Below are positions 8,690 to 16,885 of a DNA stretch of 54,849 nt, piece by piece. The DNA comes from Anaerolineales bacterium (GTDB lineage Bacteria > Chloroflexota > Anaerolineae > Anaerolineales > UBA11858): the NCBI GenBank assembly GCA_016783125.1, contig JADHXE010000003.1:1-54849 (forward strand), read 5' to 3'. The position numbers and the translations under genes are program-made. Within the stretch, counting starts at the first letter, position 1. Every line of letters starts with the position of its first letter. The notes under the pieces are model-generated. The model did no database searches. It was given only the letters and a program-made list of their open reading frames with translations, and was not told where the DNA came from.

Positions 8690-8956
8690 CTAATTGCTCC
8701 TCATAGTTGATAACCTTCTCTAGATATTTGATTTTGGTTTATTGGAAGCATAAACCTGAAAACCTGAATTCCACGTCAAATAATAATCCAACCGTCTGTT
8801 AAGCCACTGGAAAATTCTTCAAGAGCTTGACTTTGACTTTTTTCTAGCGTGTTCTTCGATATTGTTTTCCATTCGTTATTCCCTTGATCTCAATAGATCG
8901 TGAATGCATCTTACGATTTGTGTGAGGCGTGAAGCTGTTGTATTCTGCCCAGACTT
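8690..8956. other. 267-bp intergenic stretch
   Basis: No gene is supported. A minus-strand frame at about 8872 opens with an SD but stops after 17 codons, then continues open (RIFQWLNRRLDYYLTWNSG) after the TGA, which may be a decayed small gene. No hairpin with a T-run was found. Confidence 0.4.
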
Positions 8957-9124
8957 TCACTCGTCCCAGTCACGAAGGAATACACCCGCATCAATGAGAT
9001 CTTGTTGCGTTAGTTTGAATTCATTGATGAGCCTTTTGATAAAGCTCATCACGATTTGCAAACTGGACCTAAAGCCCCTCTGAATAGGGGCACGTGTAAC
9101 TTGTTTGTCATGATAGTTTTCCAT
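8957..9124 (-). CDS. 55-residue hypothetical protein
   Basis: Reads MENYHDKQVTRAPIQRGF, ... IKRLINEFKLTQQDLIDAG, ending FLRDWDE. GAGG lies 6 nt before the ATG. A basic amphipathic first half is followed by an acidic helix. No family is recognised. It shares strand and spacing with the other small genes of this cluster. Confidence 0.5.
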   Translation of the reverse strand: MENYHDKQVTRAPIQRGFRSSLQIVMSFIKRLINEFKLTQQDLIDAGVFLRDWDE

Positions 9125-9153
9125 TTTGTCCTCGCTTTGTTTACTTGCGGCCG

Positions 9154-9537
9154 CTAGCCATCATCACTCGTCGTTAACGACCACTCAAAGAGTAACTCTT
9201 GATTTTGCGAGGGTGGTACAGGCTGTACATATTGTTCGTACCCAGCCAAATTGATTCCGTGGAGTTCCTGCACTCGTTCGCGATACCAGCGGTCATAAGG
9301 CAGACTAGAAGTGATGATCTGGCCCAATGCCCAGCCAACATCGGGGGCTTCCAGGGTGGTTACAGCCGTCGCCCCATAAGCGGTATCCACCAGCGCCAAC
9401 CTTTCAAGTGTGATACCCAGCCGTCGACGAGAAGAGATATACATCTGTTTTCGGGAGCCGGACAGTTCCTGGCAAAATCGCCGCCAGGCTTCCACCTTTC
9501 CGGTCAGGATGGGAAATGTTAGAATAATGCCAGACAT
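9154..9537 (-). CDS. Hypothetical protein, 127 residues
   Basis: The ATG at 9537 is preceded by AGAGG (7 nt); the longer upstream frame has no such site and would overlap the divergent promoter. It begins MSGIILTFPILTGKVEAWRR, which resembles the first strand and helix of dimeric ferredoxin-like alpha/beta barrels, but no family can be named with confidence. It is divergent from the BTAD regulator, so it may be a target of it. Confidence 0.5.
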   Translation of the reverse strand: MSGIILTFPILTGKVEAWRRFCQELSGSRKQMYISSRRRLGITLERLALVDTAYGATAVTTLEAPDVGWALGQIITSSLPYDRWYRERVQELHGINLAGYEQYVQPVPPSQNQELLFEWSLTTSDDG

Positions 9538-9603
9538 CGGGGACCTCTTCCAATTTACAAGATTATTTCGAGTGGCCTTATCTTTTTTTACTTTTAGCCT
9601 AAG

Positions 9604-9609
9604 TATAAT
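9604..9609 (+). promoter_or_regulatory. -10 box of the BTAD regulator gene
   Basis: A perfect TATAAT 37 nt before the start codon. No good -35 hexamer stands at 17 bp. AAGGAA lies 9 nt before the ATG. Confidence 0.45.
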
Positions 9610-9646
9610 GATATAGAGTCTCAAACGCGTCACAAGGAACCACACA

Positions 9647-12013
9647 ATGGCTGATCGGGCCCTGGTATTACATATTTACGCACTCGGAACCCCCGAAGTG
9701 CGCCTGGGAGAACATTTGGTTACTTTTCCCACACAAAAGACTCTGGCGCTATTGGTTTATCTGGCGATTGAGGGGGGCATTCAGCCGCGCGAGCACCTGG
9801 CAACCCTGCTTTGGCCTGAATCCAGCCCCGAGCGCAGCCACGCCAACCTACGCAACACCCTCAACCACCTGCAAACAGGGCTGCGCCGGGTAGACGACCA
9901 ATCATCCCCCTATCTCGTCACAACCCACCACGCACTGGGCCTTAACGCAGACGCCGAAATCGATTTAGACCTGAATACCATAGCGCATGCTTATGCGCTG
10001 GCACGTGCTGACCGTTCTAGCCGGATGGTACCGGAGGGTTCAGCCAGCTTACCAATCCTCCAATCGGCTGCAGACCGCCAGCGCGGTGAATTTCTGGCTG
10101 GTTTTTCCCTGGGAGATGCCCCTGGTTTCGACGATTGGGCTGCCATCCAACGTGAAGTGTGGCACCGCCGTCTGAGTTTGATTCTCGACCGTCTCTCCGA
10201 AATCCAGTTTGCACAGGGCGTGTTTTCTGGTGCTACGGAAACCGCCTCTCATTGGATTGCCCTGGATACGCTGAATGAAGTTGCCTATCGCCGCAAGATG
10301 CGGGCGCATTTCGCGGCTGGCGAACGCGGACAAGCGTTGGAAACTTATCAGGCTTGTGAAGCCATTTTGGCGGCAGAATTGGGCATCGAGCCAGAGCCGG
10401 ACACGGCGTTGTTAGCAAAGAGCATTCGCACACAACCATCACCTGTACATTCGCAAAGTTTTCAACTCGCTCCTCAGGCACGCCGTCCAGATACATCCGT
10501 CGATTTTCTGGAAAACCTGTATGCCGGGCGTGTCAGCGAGTATCAGGCGCTGGTGAATAGCTATGAGCGCACAGCTTCTGGCCAACCTCAGCTTGTGGTA
10601 TTGCGCGGAGAGGCAGGCATTGGCAAAACCCGCCTCGCCCGGAAATTTTTGGCCTGGACCAGTACTCAGGGAGCCGAGTGTTTGCAAGGAGGTGCTTTTG
10701 AGAGCGGCAGCCACTTGCCGTTTCAACCACTGGTAGAGGCTCTCCGGCTGAGGCTTGAACATAAAAACTCGATTGAAGTTCTACTGGATGATGTCTGGCT
10801 GTCCCTGCTGAGTCATCTGATGCCAGAGTTACGCCAACGATATCCGGATTTATCCCCGCATCCTTTAGTGGATTCTTTCTCCGAAGAAGCTGCAAGTCGA
10901 GTCCAATTCTACGAACCCATCGTTCAATATACGCTAGCCCTGACCGAACGAGCACCATTGGTTCTATTCATAGATGATTTGCAGTGGACAGACAGCGCAA
11001 CGTTAGACCTGTTGCAATACGCCGTCCGGCGCTGGAAAGATAGCGCGGCGCGGGTTTTATTGTTGGTCAATCTGCGGTCAGAAGCTTTGCATCCGATGAC
11101 CCAACCTTATCAAGTCGGTGAGTGGTTGACGCACGTTGCCCGTGAGTTGACTCCGGCTCATATCGAGTTAGAGCCGCTGGGGGAACGGGAAACGGTGCAA
11201 ATGATTCTATCGATCCTGTCGCCACCAGCTCCCGACTTCGCCCAATGGTTATATGATGAAACGCGTGGGCAGCCTTTTTACTTGATGGAGACTTTGAAGG
11301 ATTTGCTCGAGCGCCGTGTACTTCATCCCAAACGGCGGGCGGAGGGGCTCTGGACTTTTGCGGTGGACGCTGAACACGAACTTGGGCAAGCAGTGCGGGT
11401 CCCGTCTACCGTGCATGCCGTGATCCGCTCGCGCTTGAATCGCCTCAGCCCTAATGCCTTCAGCCTGTTGGCGGGTGCAGCAGTTCTTGAAAAGCAAATC
11501 ACTTTCGAGCATCTATGCGCCATTGCAAACGTGAATTATGATCTGGCCTTACCTGCCCTGGATGAATTGATCAGCGGTCGCCTCTTATTGGAAGCGGAGC
11601 AACCTGGCGTTGGCAGCACCTATTTTTTCGTCAACGACATGCTTCGCGATGTGGTTTATACCGATGCTGGGGACGCTCGGCGTCGACTTTTCCATCAACG
11701 GGCACTTGAAAACCTAGAAACAGCGGAGGAATCAGCAGCAGTCCTAGCCCACCATGCACTGGCCGCAGGTTTAACTCAAGCAACTTTCCAATACAGTTTA
11801 ATTGCCGGGCAAGAAGCACAACGCATCTCGGCGGTAAATGAGGCCATTGTCCATTTCGAGCGTGCCCACGAGTTGATACAGGATGGCTCAATACTAAACG
11901 ACGTAGATTTGCGTGATCTTTATAAACAGCTAAGTCTAGCCTACAAATTGGGTGGTTATATGGATAAGGCCTTGGCTATGGATGCTGAACTGGAAAAGTT
12001 GATTGGCTCCTAA
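9647..12013 (+). CDS. BTAD/SARP-type transcriptional activator with AAA ATPase domain
   Basis: 788 residues. Order: an OmpR-like winged helix (~8-95), the bacterial transcriptional activator domain (~100-250, RRKMRAHFAAGERGQALETY), then an AAA_16/NACHT-like ATPase with Walker A GEAGIGKT near residue 320 and Walker B LVLFIDDLQW near 440. It ends soon after, with only one or two TPR-like helices (DLYKQLSLAYKLGGYMDKAL). Most relatives carry a longer TPR array, so the 3' end may have been cut short next to the recombinase cassette. It probably acts as a ligand-gated activator. The target is unknown; the divergent gene at 9537 is a candidate. Confidence 0.85.
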   Translation: MADRALVLHIYALGTPEVRLGEHLVTFPTQKTLALLVYLAIEGGIQPREHLATLLWPESSPERSHANLRNTLNHLQTGLRRVDDQSSPYLVTTHHALGLNADAEIDLDLNTIAHAYALARADRSSRMVPEGSASLPILQSAADRQRGEFLAGFSLGDAPGFDDWAAIQREVWHRRLSLILDRLSEIQFAQGVFSGATETASHWIALDTLNEVAYRRKMRAHFAAGERGQALETYQACEAILAAELGIEPEPDTALLAKSIRTQPSPVHSQSFQLAPQARRPDTSVDFLENLYAGRVSEYQALVNSYERTASGQPQLVVLRGEAGIGKTRLARKFLAWTSTQGAECLQGGAFESGSHLPFQPLVEALRLRLEHKNSIEVLLDDVWLSLLSHLMPELRQRYPDLSPHPLVDSFSEEAASRVQFYEPIVQYTLALTERAPLVLFIDDLQWTDSATLDLLQYAVRRWKDSAARVLLLVNLRSEALHPMTQPYQVGEWLTHVARELTPAHIELEPLGERETVQMILSILSPPAPDFAQWLYDETRGQPFYLMETLKDLLERRVLHPKRRAEGLWTFAVDAEHELGQAVRVPSTVHAVIRSRLNRLSPNAFSLLAGAAVLEKQITFEHLCAIANVNYDLALPALDELISGRLLLEAEQPGVGSTYFFVNDMLRDVVYTDAGDARRRLFHQRALENLETAEESAAVLAHHALAAGLTQATFQYSLIAGQEAQRISAVNEAIVHFERAHELIQDGSILNDVDLRDLYKQLSLAYKLGGYMDKALAMDAELEKLIGS

Positions 12014-12250
12014 ATGCTATGGAGGCAACTCCCAATTGCCTGGTTATATTATTTGACAAAAGTTGCTCGTGGTGTCCAAAAACCTCATCCCAACATTTTC
12101 GACGTTGATAAAATACTCAATTATGTTTCCAATCGGCCTTTAACCAAAAAAGCCCGGATAAACAAACTTCCCTTCCGAACTTTCTGTGGAGCTGGAATTA
12201 CACCAGGCGGTCCCGACAAATAAAATTAAGCAACAATTTTCCCACATTCC

Positions 12251-12280
12251 TTGACAAAACTGCTCATAAGTGTGTAGAAT
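12251..12280 (+). promoter_or_regulatory. Strong sigma-70-type promoter
   Basis: TTGACA (12251-12256), 18 bp, TAGAAT (12275-12280). It drives the short transcript candidate and possibly the recombinase operon. Confidence 0.65.
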
Positions 12281-12286
12281 CCTTTT

Positions 12287-12375
12287 CGTAGTGTCCTATC
12301 TGACGGGATTCCCGCGTCTAGCTGCATAATCAGATCAGCAGCAAGATTTCCCGCCCAGATCAGGGCATTTTTTGT
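12287..12375 (+). ncRNA. Candidate ~88-nt short RNA or attenuated leader
   Basis: Lies between the promoter above and a GC stem followed by TTTTTT (12353-12373). It contains a bulged hairpin, GACGGG-ATT-CCCGcGTC, and a second hairpin GCTGC...GCAGC. The final stem has only 4 bp, so read-through to the recombinase genes is likely. No known RNA family is recognised. Confidence 0.3.
12353..12373 (+). terminator. Weak intrinsic terminator
   Basis: GCCC-AGATCA-GGGC followed by A and six T. The short stem suggests partial termination or attenuation. Confidence 0.4.
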
Positions 12376-12445
12376 TTTAAGCTACTTTTCGTTTCGCGTT
12401 GGCAGTTAGGGCTAGACATCTGCTCTCCAAGCCTAAGAGTGAAAC

Positions 12446-12461
12446 GGACATATAAGAGCAA
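12446..12461 (+). repeat. Left copy of the direct repeat flanking the recombinase cassette
   Basis: GGACATATAAGAGCAA matches 14236-14251 (GGACATATAGGAACAA) at 14 of 16 positions in the same orientation. Confidence 0.45.
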
Positions 12462-12470
12462 ATAAGAAAG

Positions 12471-12671
12471 ATGAACAAAGATACGAACGTTGAGAATGGT
12501 GGTCAAGCCATTGCCGCACAATCACAAAAATCTGCAGATTCCTTATTACACCATGATATAAGGGATTATGCCGATCCTGAGTATCAAATCCCTTCACCTT
12601 TGATCGCATGGCTGGCGAGGATCAATCAACGATACCTTTCTGAAAATATGCGCGAAGACTTAATAGAGTAG
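12471..12671 (+). CDS. Small hypothetical protein upstream of the recombinase
   Basis: 66 residues with a polar N-terminus and a helical C-terminus (IPSPLIAWLARINQRYLSENM). It ends 8 nt before the recombinase ATG, so the two are probably one transcript. AAGAAAG lies just before the ATG, a weak ribosome site. It may be an accessory or directionality factor, but it shows no recognised family. Confidence 0.5.
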   Translation: MNKDTNVENGGQAIAAQSQKSADSLLHHDIRDYADPEYQIPSPLIAWLARINQRYLSENMREDLIE

Positions 12672-12679
12672 CCAATTGT

Positions 12680-14245
12680 ATGCCTTCTGCCAATAATTCT
12701 TCACAGCACTATGCAGCTGCCTATATCCGCTATTCATCAAAAATGCAAGATGAATCATTGAGTCTTGAAGCTCAAGAGCGAATTATCAGGCGAAGAGCAG
12801 AACAAGATGGCAATTTAATCGTGGTTGTCTTTGCGGATAAAGCTCAATCCGCTTATCGCAATAAATATCGTCCAGTACTAAATAGGGCACTTGAAAGTGC
12901 CAAACAGGGCAAGTTCAAAATTCTCTATGTCCATAAACTTGATCGGCTCGCTCGTCGTTTGGAGTGGACTATCGAAATCGCCAAAACCTTAGAAAAATAT
13001 GGGGTCCAGCTAATATCTGTAGATCAAAACTTCGATCGCAACACACCCGATGGCAAACTTCACTTCAACATGATGGGGATGATGGCGGAACATTATTCTG
13101 ATAATCTTAGCCGCGAGGTACACAAGGGCAAATATCAACTTATCATAAATGGGTATCATACCGGAATGTTCCCATGGGGATACGAAAAAACTGTAGACGG
13201 TGAAAAGAAGAAACGTGTTGGCAAGCCCACTCCCCATTTGAAGTATGTCGTCCATGATTTGTTTTCCCGTTACGCCACTGGCCTTTACTCCGATCAACAA
13301 ATGGCTGATTGGCTCAACCAACAAGGCTTCCGTCGCTCAGAAAATCGCTTATTTACCCGAGACAATCTTCGCGATATTCTTCAGAATATCTATTATGCTG
13401 GAAAAGTGCGCTACCGGGGTGCGAAACTTAGCGCCATTGGAAAAAATTACCGAACCATGGGAGGTGAAATTTTCGAGGGGAAACATGACGCCATAATCAG
13501 CATGACAGTATTCAATCGCTGTCAGGCTGTGCGCGCAGAACGCCGTCATAAAGCACCAACTCGACAAATAACTCGTCATGTCTATTACGTCAATGGCATG
13601 ATCGACTGTGTCCACTGTGGCCGCAGCATGCGAGCACAAAGTTCAAGGTCTCACCGCTACTATCGAGAAGCATCAAAAGGGAAAGGCTATTTAGACTGTC
13701 CCATGCTGCAAAGAAGCGTTCGGGCTGATGTGATCGATGCGCAGATCGGCCGTATCATGAAATTACTGCGATTGCCTGACAACTGGGAATCCGCGGTGAA
13801 GACTCTCCTAAAGAAGAATGAGGACTACACAAATCCCGAGGCAGAACGCGCCCGCATTCGCAAACAAATACGCGACATGCGCGAAATGAAAAGCCACGGG
13901 TTGTATGAGGGTGAGGATCATATATTTTGGCGGGATGTCGAAGTTCTGCAAGAAAAGCTATCCAGGCTTAAAGATATCAAGGAACCAACTGTCAACAAGG
14001 CTGCCAAAAAACTACTGGATATTCAAAAGGCCTGGGATTTGGCTACTCGTCAGGAACGTGAAGAATTGGTCAAAATGCTGCTTTCAAGAGTCGGTTGTGA
14101 TATCAAAGAAAAACGCATCACTTGGATTGAACCCGAACCCGAATTTATCCCTCTTATCCAGTTGATGGACGTGCTGATTCCACAAGATAATGGCAAATGG
14201 CTCGTTCCCCAATCATTGACCAATGGGACTCTAAGGGACATATAG
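12680..14245 (+). CDS. Large serine recombinase
   Basis: 521 residues. An N-terminal resolvase catalytic domain (YIRYSSKMQDESLSLEAQ, nucleophile probably Ser19), the recombinase domain (~170-290), a zinc beta-ribbon with CVHC and a later LDCP (~305-345), and a C-terminal coiled coil. It would cut and rejoin att sites for element integration or excision. The length fits the large serine integrase family. There is no clear Shine-Dalgarno site; coupling to the 66-codon ORF is likely. The AT-rich composition differs from comM to its right, supporting acquisition. Confidence 0.9.
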   Translation: MPSANNSSQHYAAAYIRYSSKMQDESLSLEAQERIIRRRAEQDGNLIVVVFADKAQSAYRNKYRPVLNRALESAKQGKFKILYVHKLDRLARRLEWTIEIAKTLEKYGVQLISVDQNFDRNTPDGKLHFNMMGMMAEHYSDNLSREVHKGKYQLIINGYHTGMFPWGYEKTVDGEKKKRVGKPTPHLKYVVHDLFSRYATGLYSDQQMADWLNQQGFRRSENRLFTRDNLRDILQNIYYAGKVRYRGAKLSAIGKNYRTMGGEIFEGKHDAIISMTVFNRCQAVRAERRHKAPTRQITRHVYYVNGMIDCVHCGRSMRAQSSRSHRYYREASKGKGYLDCPMLQRSVRADVIDAQIGRIMKLLRLPDNWESAVKTLLKKNEDYTNPEAERARIRKQIRDMREMKSHGLYEGEDHIFWRDVEVLQEKLSRLKDIKEPTVNKAAKKLLDIQKAWDLATRQEREELVKMLLSRVGCDIKEKRITWIEPEPEFIPLIQLMDVLIPQDNGKWLVPQSLTNGTLRDI

Positions 14246-14251
14246 GAACAA
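14236..14251 (+). repeat. Right copy of the direct repeat flanking the recombinase cassette
   Basis: Overlaps the last codons of the recombinase gene. See the left copy at 12446-12461. It could be an att remnant or a target duplication. Confidence 0.45.
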
Positions 14252-14330
14252 TCGTCTATTCTCGATGGTAGCCTAATTGACCTATGGTCCCATCCTGGTT
14301 ACAATTGCCCACAATGGACTTATTAACGCA

Positions 14331-14360
14331 AAAATCGCCCAGAGGCGACTGAGCGATTTT
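14331..14360. terminator. Hairpin with A/T flanks after the recombinase
   Basis: AAAATCGC (14331-14338) pairs with GCGATTTT (14353-14360) around 14 nt. It would work in either direction as a short intrinsic terminator. Confidence 0.4.
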
Positions 14361-14439
14361 CAGCGTAAGTCCTTTTACAAACGAAGCGTTTATTCATTTG
14401 ATCAGAGCAGTCAAGCTCTTGAGGACATGTTACGCTCTG

Positions 14440-14486
14440 CGGTCCCGACGGGATTCGAACCCGCGATCTCCGGCTTGACAGGCCGG
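14440..14486 (-). tRNA. 3' half of tRNA-Asp(GUC), truncated
   Basis: On the minus strand the anticodon stem CCGGC / GCCGG encloses CTGTCAA (anticodon GUC). It is followed by variable AGATC, T-stem GCGGG with TTCGAAT and CCCGT, acceptor strand CGGGACC and discriminator G. No matching 5' acceptor (GGTCCCG) or D-arm lies upstream; the sequence diverges exactly at the anticodon stem. This is the pattern of an attachment-site duplication rather than a working tRNA. Confidence 0.8.
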
Positions 14487-14601
14487 ATGAATCGTTGGCA
14501 GCCACAGAGAGCAACACAAGCGCGCTTGCAATAGGTTAATATAAAAAAATCACATCGCCATCTCCGATAATTGCAAACATCAACATATTTGCGACAAGGT
14601 A

Positions 14602-14630
14602 TTGACATTTTACCATCCCCCATCTACACT
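14602..14630 (+). promoter_or_regulatory. comM promoter, probably leaderless
   Basis: A perfect TTGACA (14602-14607), 17 bp, TACACT (14625-14630), then 6 nt to the ATG at 14637. Transcription would begin at or within a base or two of the start codon. No Shine-Dalgarno site is present. Confidence 0.75.
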
Positions 14631-14636
14631 TGACTC

Positions 14637-16160
14637 ATGCTTGCCCGCGTATTCTCCTGCGCCGTGATCGGTCTTGATGGGGTCGTCGTCGAAGTCGAGG
14701 TCGATACCAGCAGCGGCTTACCCAAAACAACCATTGTAGGCTTGCCCGATGCCGCCGTGCAGGAGAGCCGCGAGCGGGTCGAAGCTGCTGTAAAAAATTC
14801 CGGCTTCATGTTTCCGCGCAAACGCGTGACGGTCAATCTGGCGCCAGCCACGGTGCGCAAAGCTGGCCCGGTCTACGATTTGCCCATCGCCGTAGGGGTT
14901 CTGATTGCCACCGCCCAACTACCTCCCCATGCTTTAGATGATGCCTTGGTTATTGGAGAACTTTCCCTTGACGGGGGCGTGCGCCATGTGCGCGGCGTAC
15001 TGCCTATGGCCGCCCTGGCTCGCGCAGAAGGTATTCGCCAGATTTTTGTACCCGAGGTGGACGCGCCCGAAGCCGCCCTGATCCCTGACCTCGAAGTGAT
15101 CCCTGTAACCTCACTGGCTGCGCTCTATGACCACCTCACAGGTGGGCCTATGTTATCCCCTAACATAGATACTGTCTCCGAGGGGGCTTACGACACAACC
15201 CCTATCACCGATTTCCAAGAGATCAAAGGCCAGGAGCAAGTCAAACGCGCTTTGGAAGTTGCCTGTGCTGGAAATCATAATTTACTGCTGATCGGCCCAC
15301 CGGGGTCAGGCAAAACCCTGCTGGCGCGCGCCCTGCCCGGTATCCTGCCCCACATGACCATCGACGAAGCCCTGGATGTCACCCGTGTCTACTCCATCGC
15401 CGATCAACTCCCCTCGGACGTGCCCCTGATCCAGCAGCGCCCCTTCCGCGCCCCACACCATACCATCTCGCACGCCGGGCTGGTCGGCGGCGGCAACTGG
15501 CCCACCCCCGGCGAAATCTCCCTGGCGCATCGAGGTGTGCTCTTCCTGGACGAATTTCCCGAGTTCGGCAGCCGCGTCCTGGAAGTCTTGCGCCAGCCCC
15601 TGGAAGACAAACTCGTCACCATTTCCCGCGCTCAAGGCTCGCTGACCTTTCCATCTAATTTCCAACTCATCGCCGCCATGAACCCCTGTCCGTGTGGTTA
15701 TTCAAATGACCCCATCAAAGAATGCACCTGCTCCAACCAGGTCATCACCCGCTACCAGAAACGCATCTCCGGCCCGATGCTCGACCGCATCGACATCCAC
15801 ATCGAGGTGCCGCGCGTCGATTATGACAAACTCAGCGACGACCGTCTTGGGGAACCCTCCTCAGAGATCCAAAACCGCGTGGAAGCCGCCCGCGAGCAAC
15901 AGCGCAAGCGATTCGAGGGCACCAGCCTCTCCTGCAATGCCGATATGGGGCCCGCCGAACTGCGCCAGTACTGCCCCCTGGATCAAACCGGCCGCTCCCT
16001 GCTGCGCAGCGCTATGAGCCAGCTGCAACTCTCGGCGCGTGCCTATCACCGCGTGCTCAAGCTGGCGCGCACCATCGCCGATCTGGCCGGGGAAAGTGAA
16101 ATCGCCCCCGCACATCTGGCGGAGGCGCTGCAGTACCGGCCGAAGTTAGAGTTGATGTAG
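14637..16160 (+). CDS. comM: YifB/ComM family Mg-chelatase-like AAA+ ATPase
   Basis: 507 residues. An N-terminal ChlI-like domain (VVVEVEVDTSSGLPKTTIVGL), an AAA+ Mg-chelatase core with Walker A GPPGSGKT near residue 220 and Walker B VLFLDEFPEF, the zinc-binding-like segment MNPCPCGY, and a C-terminal Mg_chelatase_C domain (YHRVLKLARTIADL). ComM is a hexameric helicase that promotes branch migration during integration of transformed DNA. Full length, and the first plus-strand gene right of the recombinase region. Confidence 0.93.
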   Translation: MLARVFSCAVIGLDGVVVEVEVDTSSGLPKTTIVGLPDAAVQESRERVEAAVKNSGFMFPRKRVTVNLAPATVRKAGPVYDLPIAVGVLIATAQLPPHALDDALVIGELSLDGGVRHVRGVLPMAALARAEGIRQIFVPEVDAPEAALIPDLEVIPVTSLAALYDHLTGGPMLSPNIDTVSEGAYDTTPITDFQEIKGQEQVKRALEVACAGNHNLLLIGPPGSGKTLLARALPGILPHMTIDEALDVTRVYSIADQLPSDVPLIQQRPFRAPHHTISHAGLVGGGNWPTPGEISLAHRGVLFLDEFPEFGSRVLEVLRQPLEDKLVTISRAQGSLTFPSNFQLIAAMNPCPCGYSNDPIKECTCSNQVITRYQKRISGPMLDRIDIHIEVPRVDYDKLSDDRLGEPSSEIQNRVEAAREQQRKRFEGTSLSCNADMGPAELRQYCPLDQTGRSLLRSAMSQLQLSARAYHRVLKLARTIADLAGESEIAPAHLAEALQYRPKLELM

Positions 16161-16283
16161 GCCACGGATGGCGGTATGCCATTCGCCTGTCAACGCAAAT
16201 ATCGCGGGGGCGCTGCCGACATCTGCGCGAGTCAAGACGGGGGCATGGGTTTCCTCTTCGATTTTGGTTTGGATGATGAAGAT

Positions 16284-16354
16284 TAGGTATTGGGTATTGG
16301 GTATTGGGTATTGGATATTAGATGTTGGATGTGGGAATATCCAATCTCTAATAT
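16284..16354. repeat. Heptamer array (GGGTATT)n
   Basis: Tandem TATTGGG units followed by degenerate and partly inverted copies (ATATTAGA / TCTAATAT). It separates the convergent comM and acpS genes. One of about ten such arrays in the window. Confidence 0.75.
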
Positions 16355-16726
16355 CTAAGTCTGGCTAACCGCCACCACAAAGGCAACGGCATAGGTTTTT
16401 GTATGACTGAGACTGAGCGACCAGGTACTCAGGCCAAGCTGCTCAGCCAAATCTTGGGCAGCCCCATGGAGATGCAAAATTGGAGCACGCGCTTCGTCGC
16501 GCAGGATTTCGATCTCTTGCCAGCGCACTTCGCCGATACCGCAGCCCAGGGCCTTGGCGACGGCTTCTTTAGCAGCGAAGCGCACAGCTAGAGAGGCACT
16601 ATCCTCACCACACAACGCCAACTCATCCGCTGTGTAGACGCGCTGCAAGAAACGCTCCCCATTGCGGGCGATGGAATCTTTGATGCGCTCGATTTCGATC
16701 AGGTCAACACCGGTTGTAAGTTTCAT
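16355..16726 (-). CDS. acpS: Holo-[acyl-carrier-protein] synthase
   Basis: 123 residues, the normal length. Motif GVDLIEIERI with the metal-binding Asp8, and RFAAKEAVAKALG with Glu54. It transfers 4'-phosphopantetheine from CoA to the ACP serine. No ribosome site precedes the ATG. The last codons lie in the edge of the heptamer array. Convergent with comM. Confidence 0.93.
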   Translation of the reverse strand: MKLTTGVDLIEIERIKDSIARNGERFLQRVYTADELALCGEDSASLAVRFAAKEAVAKALGCGIGEVRWQEIEILRDEARAPILHLHGAAQDLAEQLGLSTWSLSLSHTKTYAVAFVVAVSQT

Positions 16727-16731
16727 GTCGG

Positions 16732-16795
16732 TTACAAGTTTGCACGTTGAAAGTTGAACGTTTACATTCTAACGTGCAACTAGTCAACGTTTTTT
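16732..16795. repeat. GTTGAAA-type heptamer palindrome
   Basis: TTGCACGTTGAAAGTTGAACG is answered by AACGTGCAACTAGTCAACG. It is the same family as 18333-18390, on the other side of the TIR operon. Confidence 0.55.
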
Positions 16796-16822
16796 AGCTT
16801 CTTATCCTACCCTTTTGTTTAT

Positions 16823-16879
16823 GCCACAGAGTTCACAGAGAACTCAGAGTTTTTAATTTTTCTCTGTGATCTCTGTGGC
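16823..16879 (-). terminator. Terminator of the TIR operon
   Basis: GCCACAGAG(T)TCACAGAGA (16823-16841) and its complement (16861-16879) pair over 18 of 19 positions, and the loop carries A/T runs. It sits directly after the YEATS-TIR stop. Confidence 0.55.
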
Positions 16880-16885
16880 TAAAAT

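Noticed and set aside
8872..8922. 17-codon frame with a ribosome site, minus strand
   Set aside because: Too short, interrupted by TGA; noted only as a possible decayed gene.
12014..12223. 69-codon plus-strand frame after the BTAD regulator
   Set aside because: The ATG directly follows the regulator stop, but no ribosome site, no recognisable family and an odd composition. It may be decayed sequence from the missing 3' end of the regulator.
14277..14534. 85-codon frame with VPTGFEPAISGLTGR
   Set aside because: This is the usual false translation of a tRNA T-arm and anticodon region in antisense.
16284..16340. CRISPR-like impression of regular repeats
   Set aside because: Units are 7 bp with no spacers, and no cas genes are present. 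It is a heptamer array.
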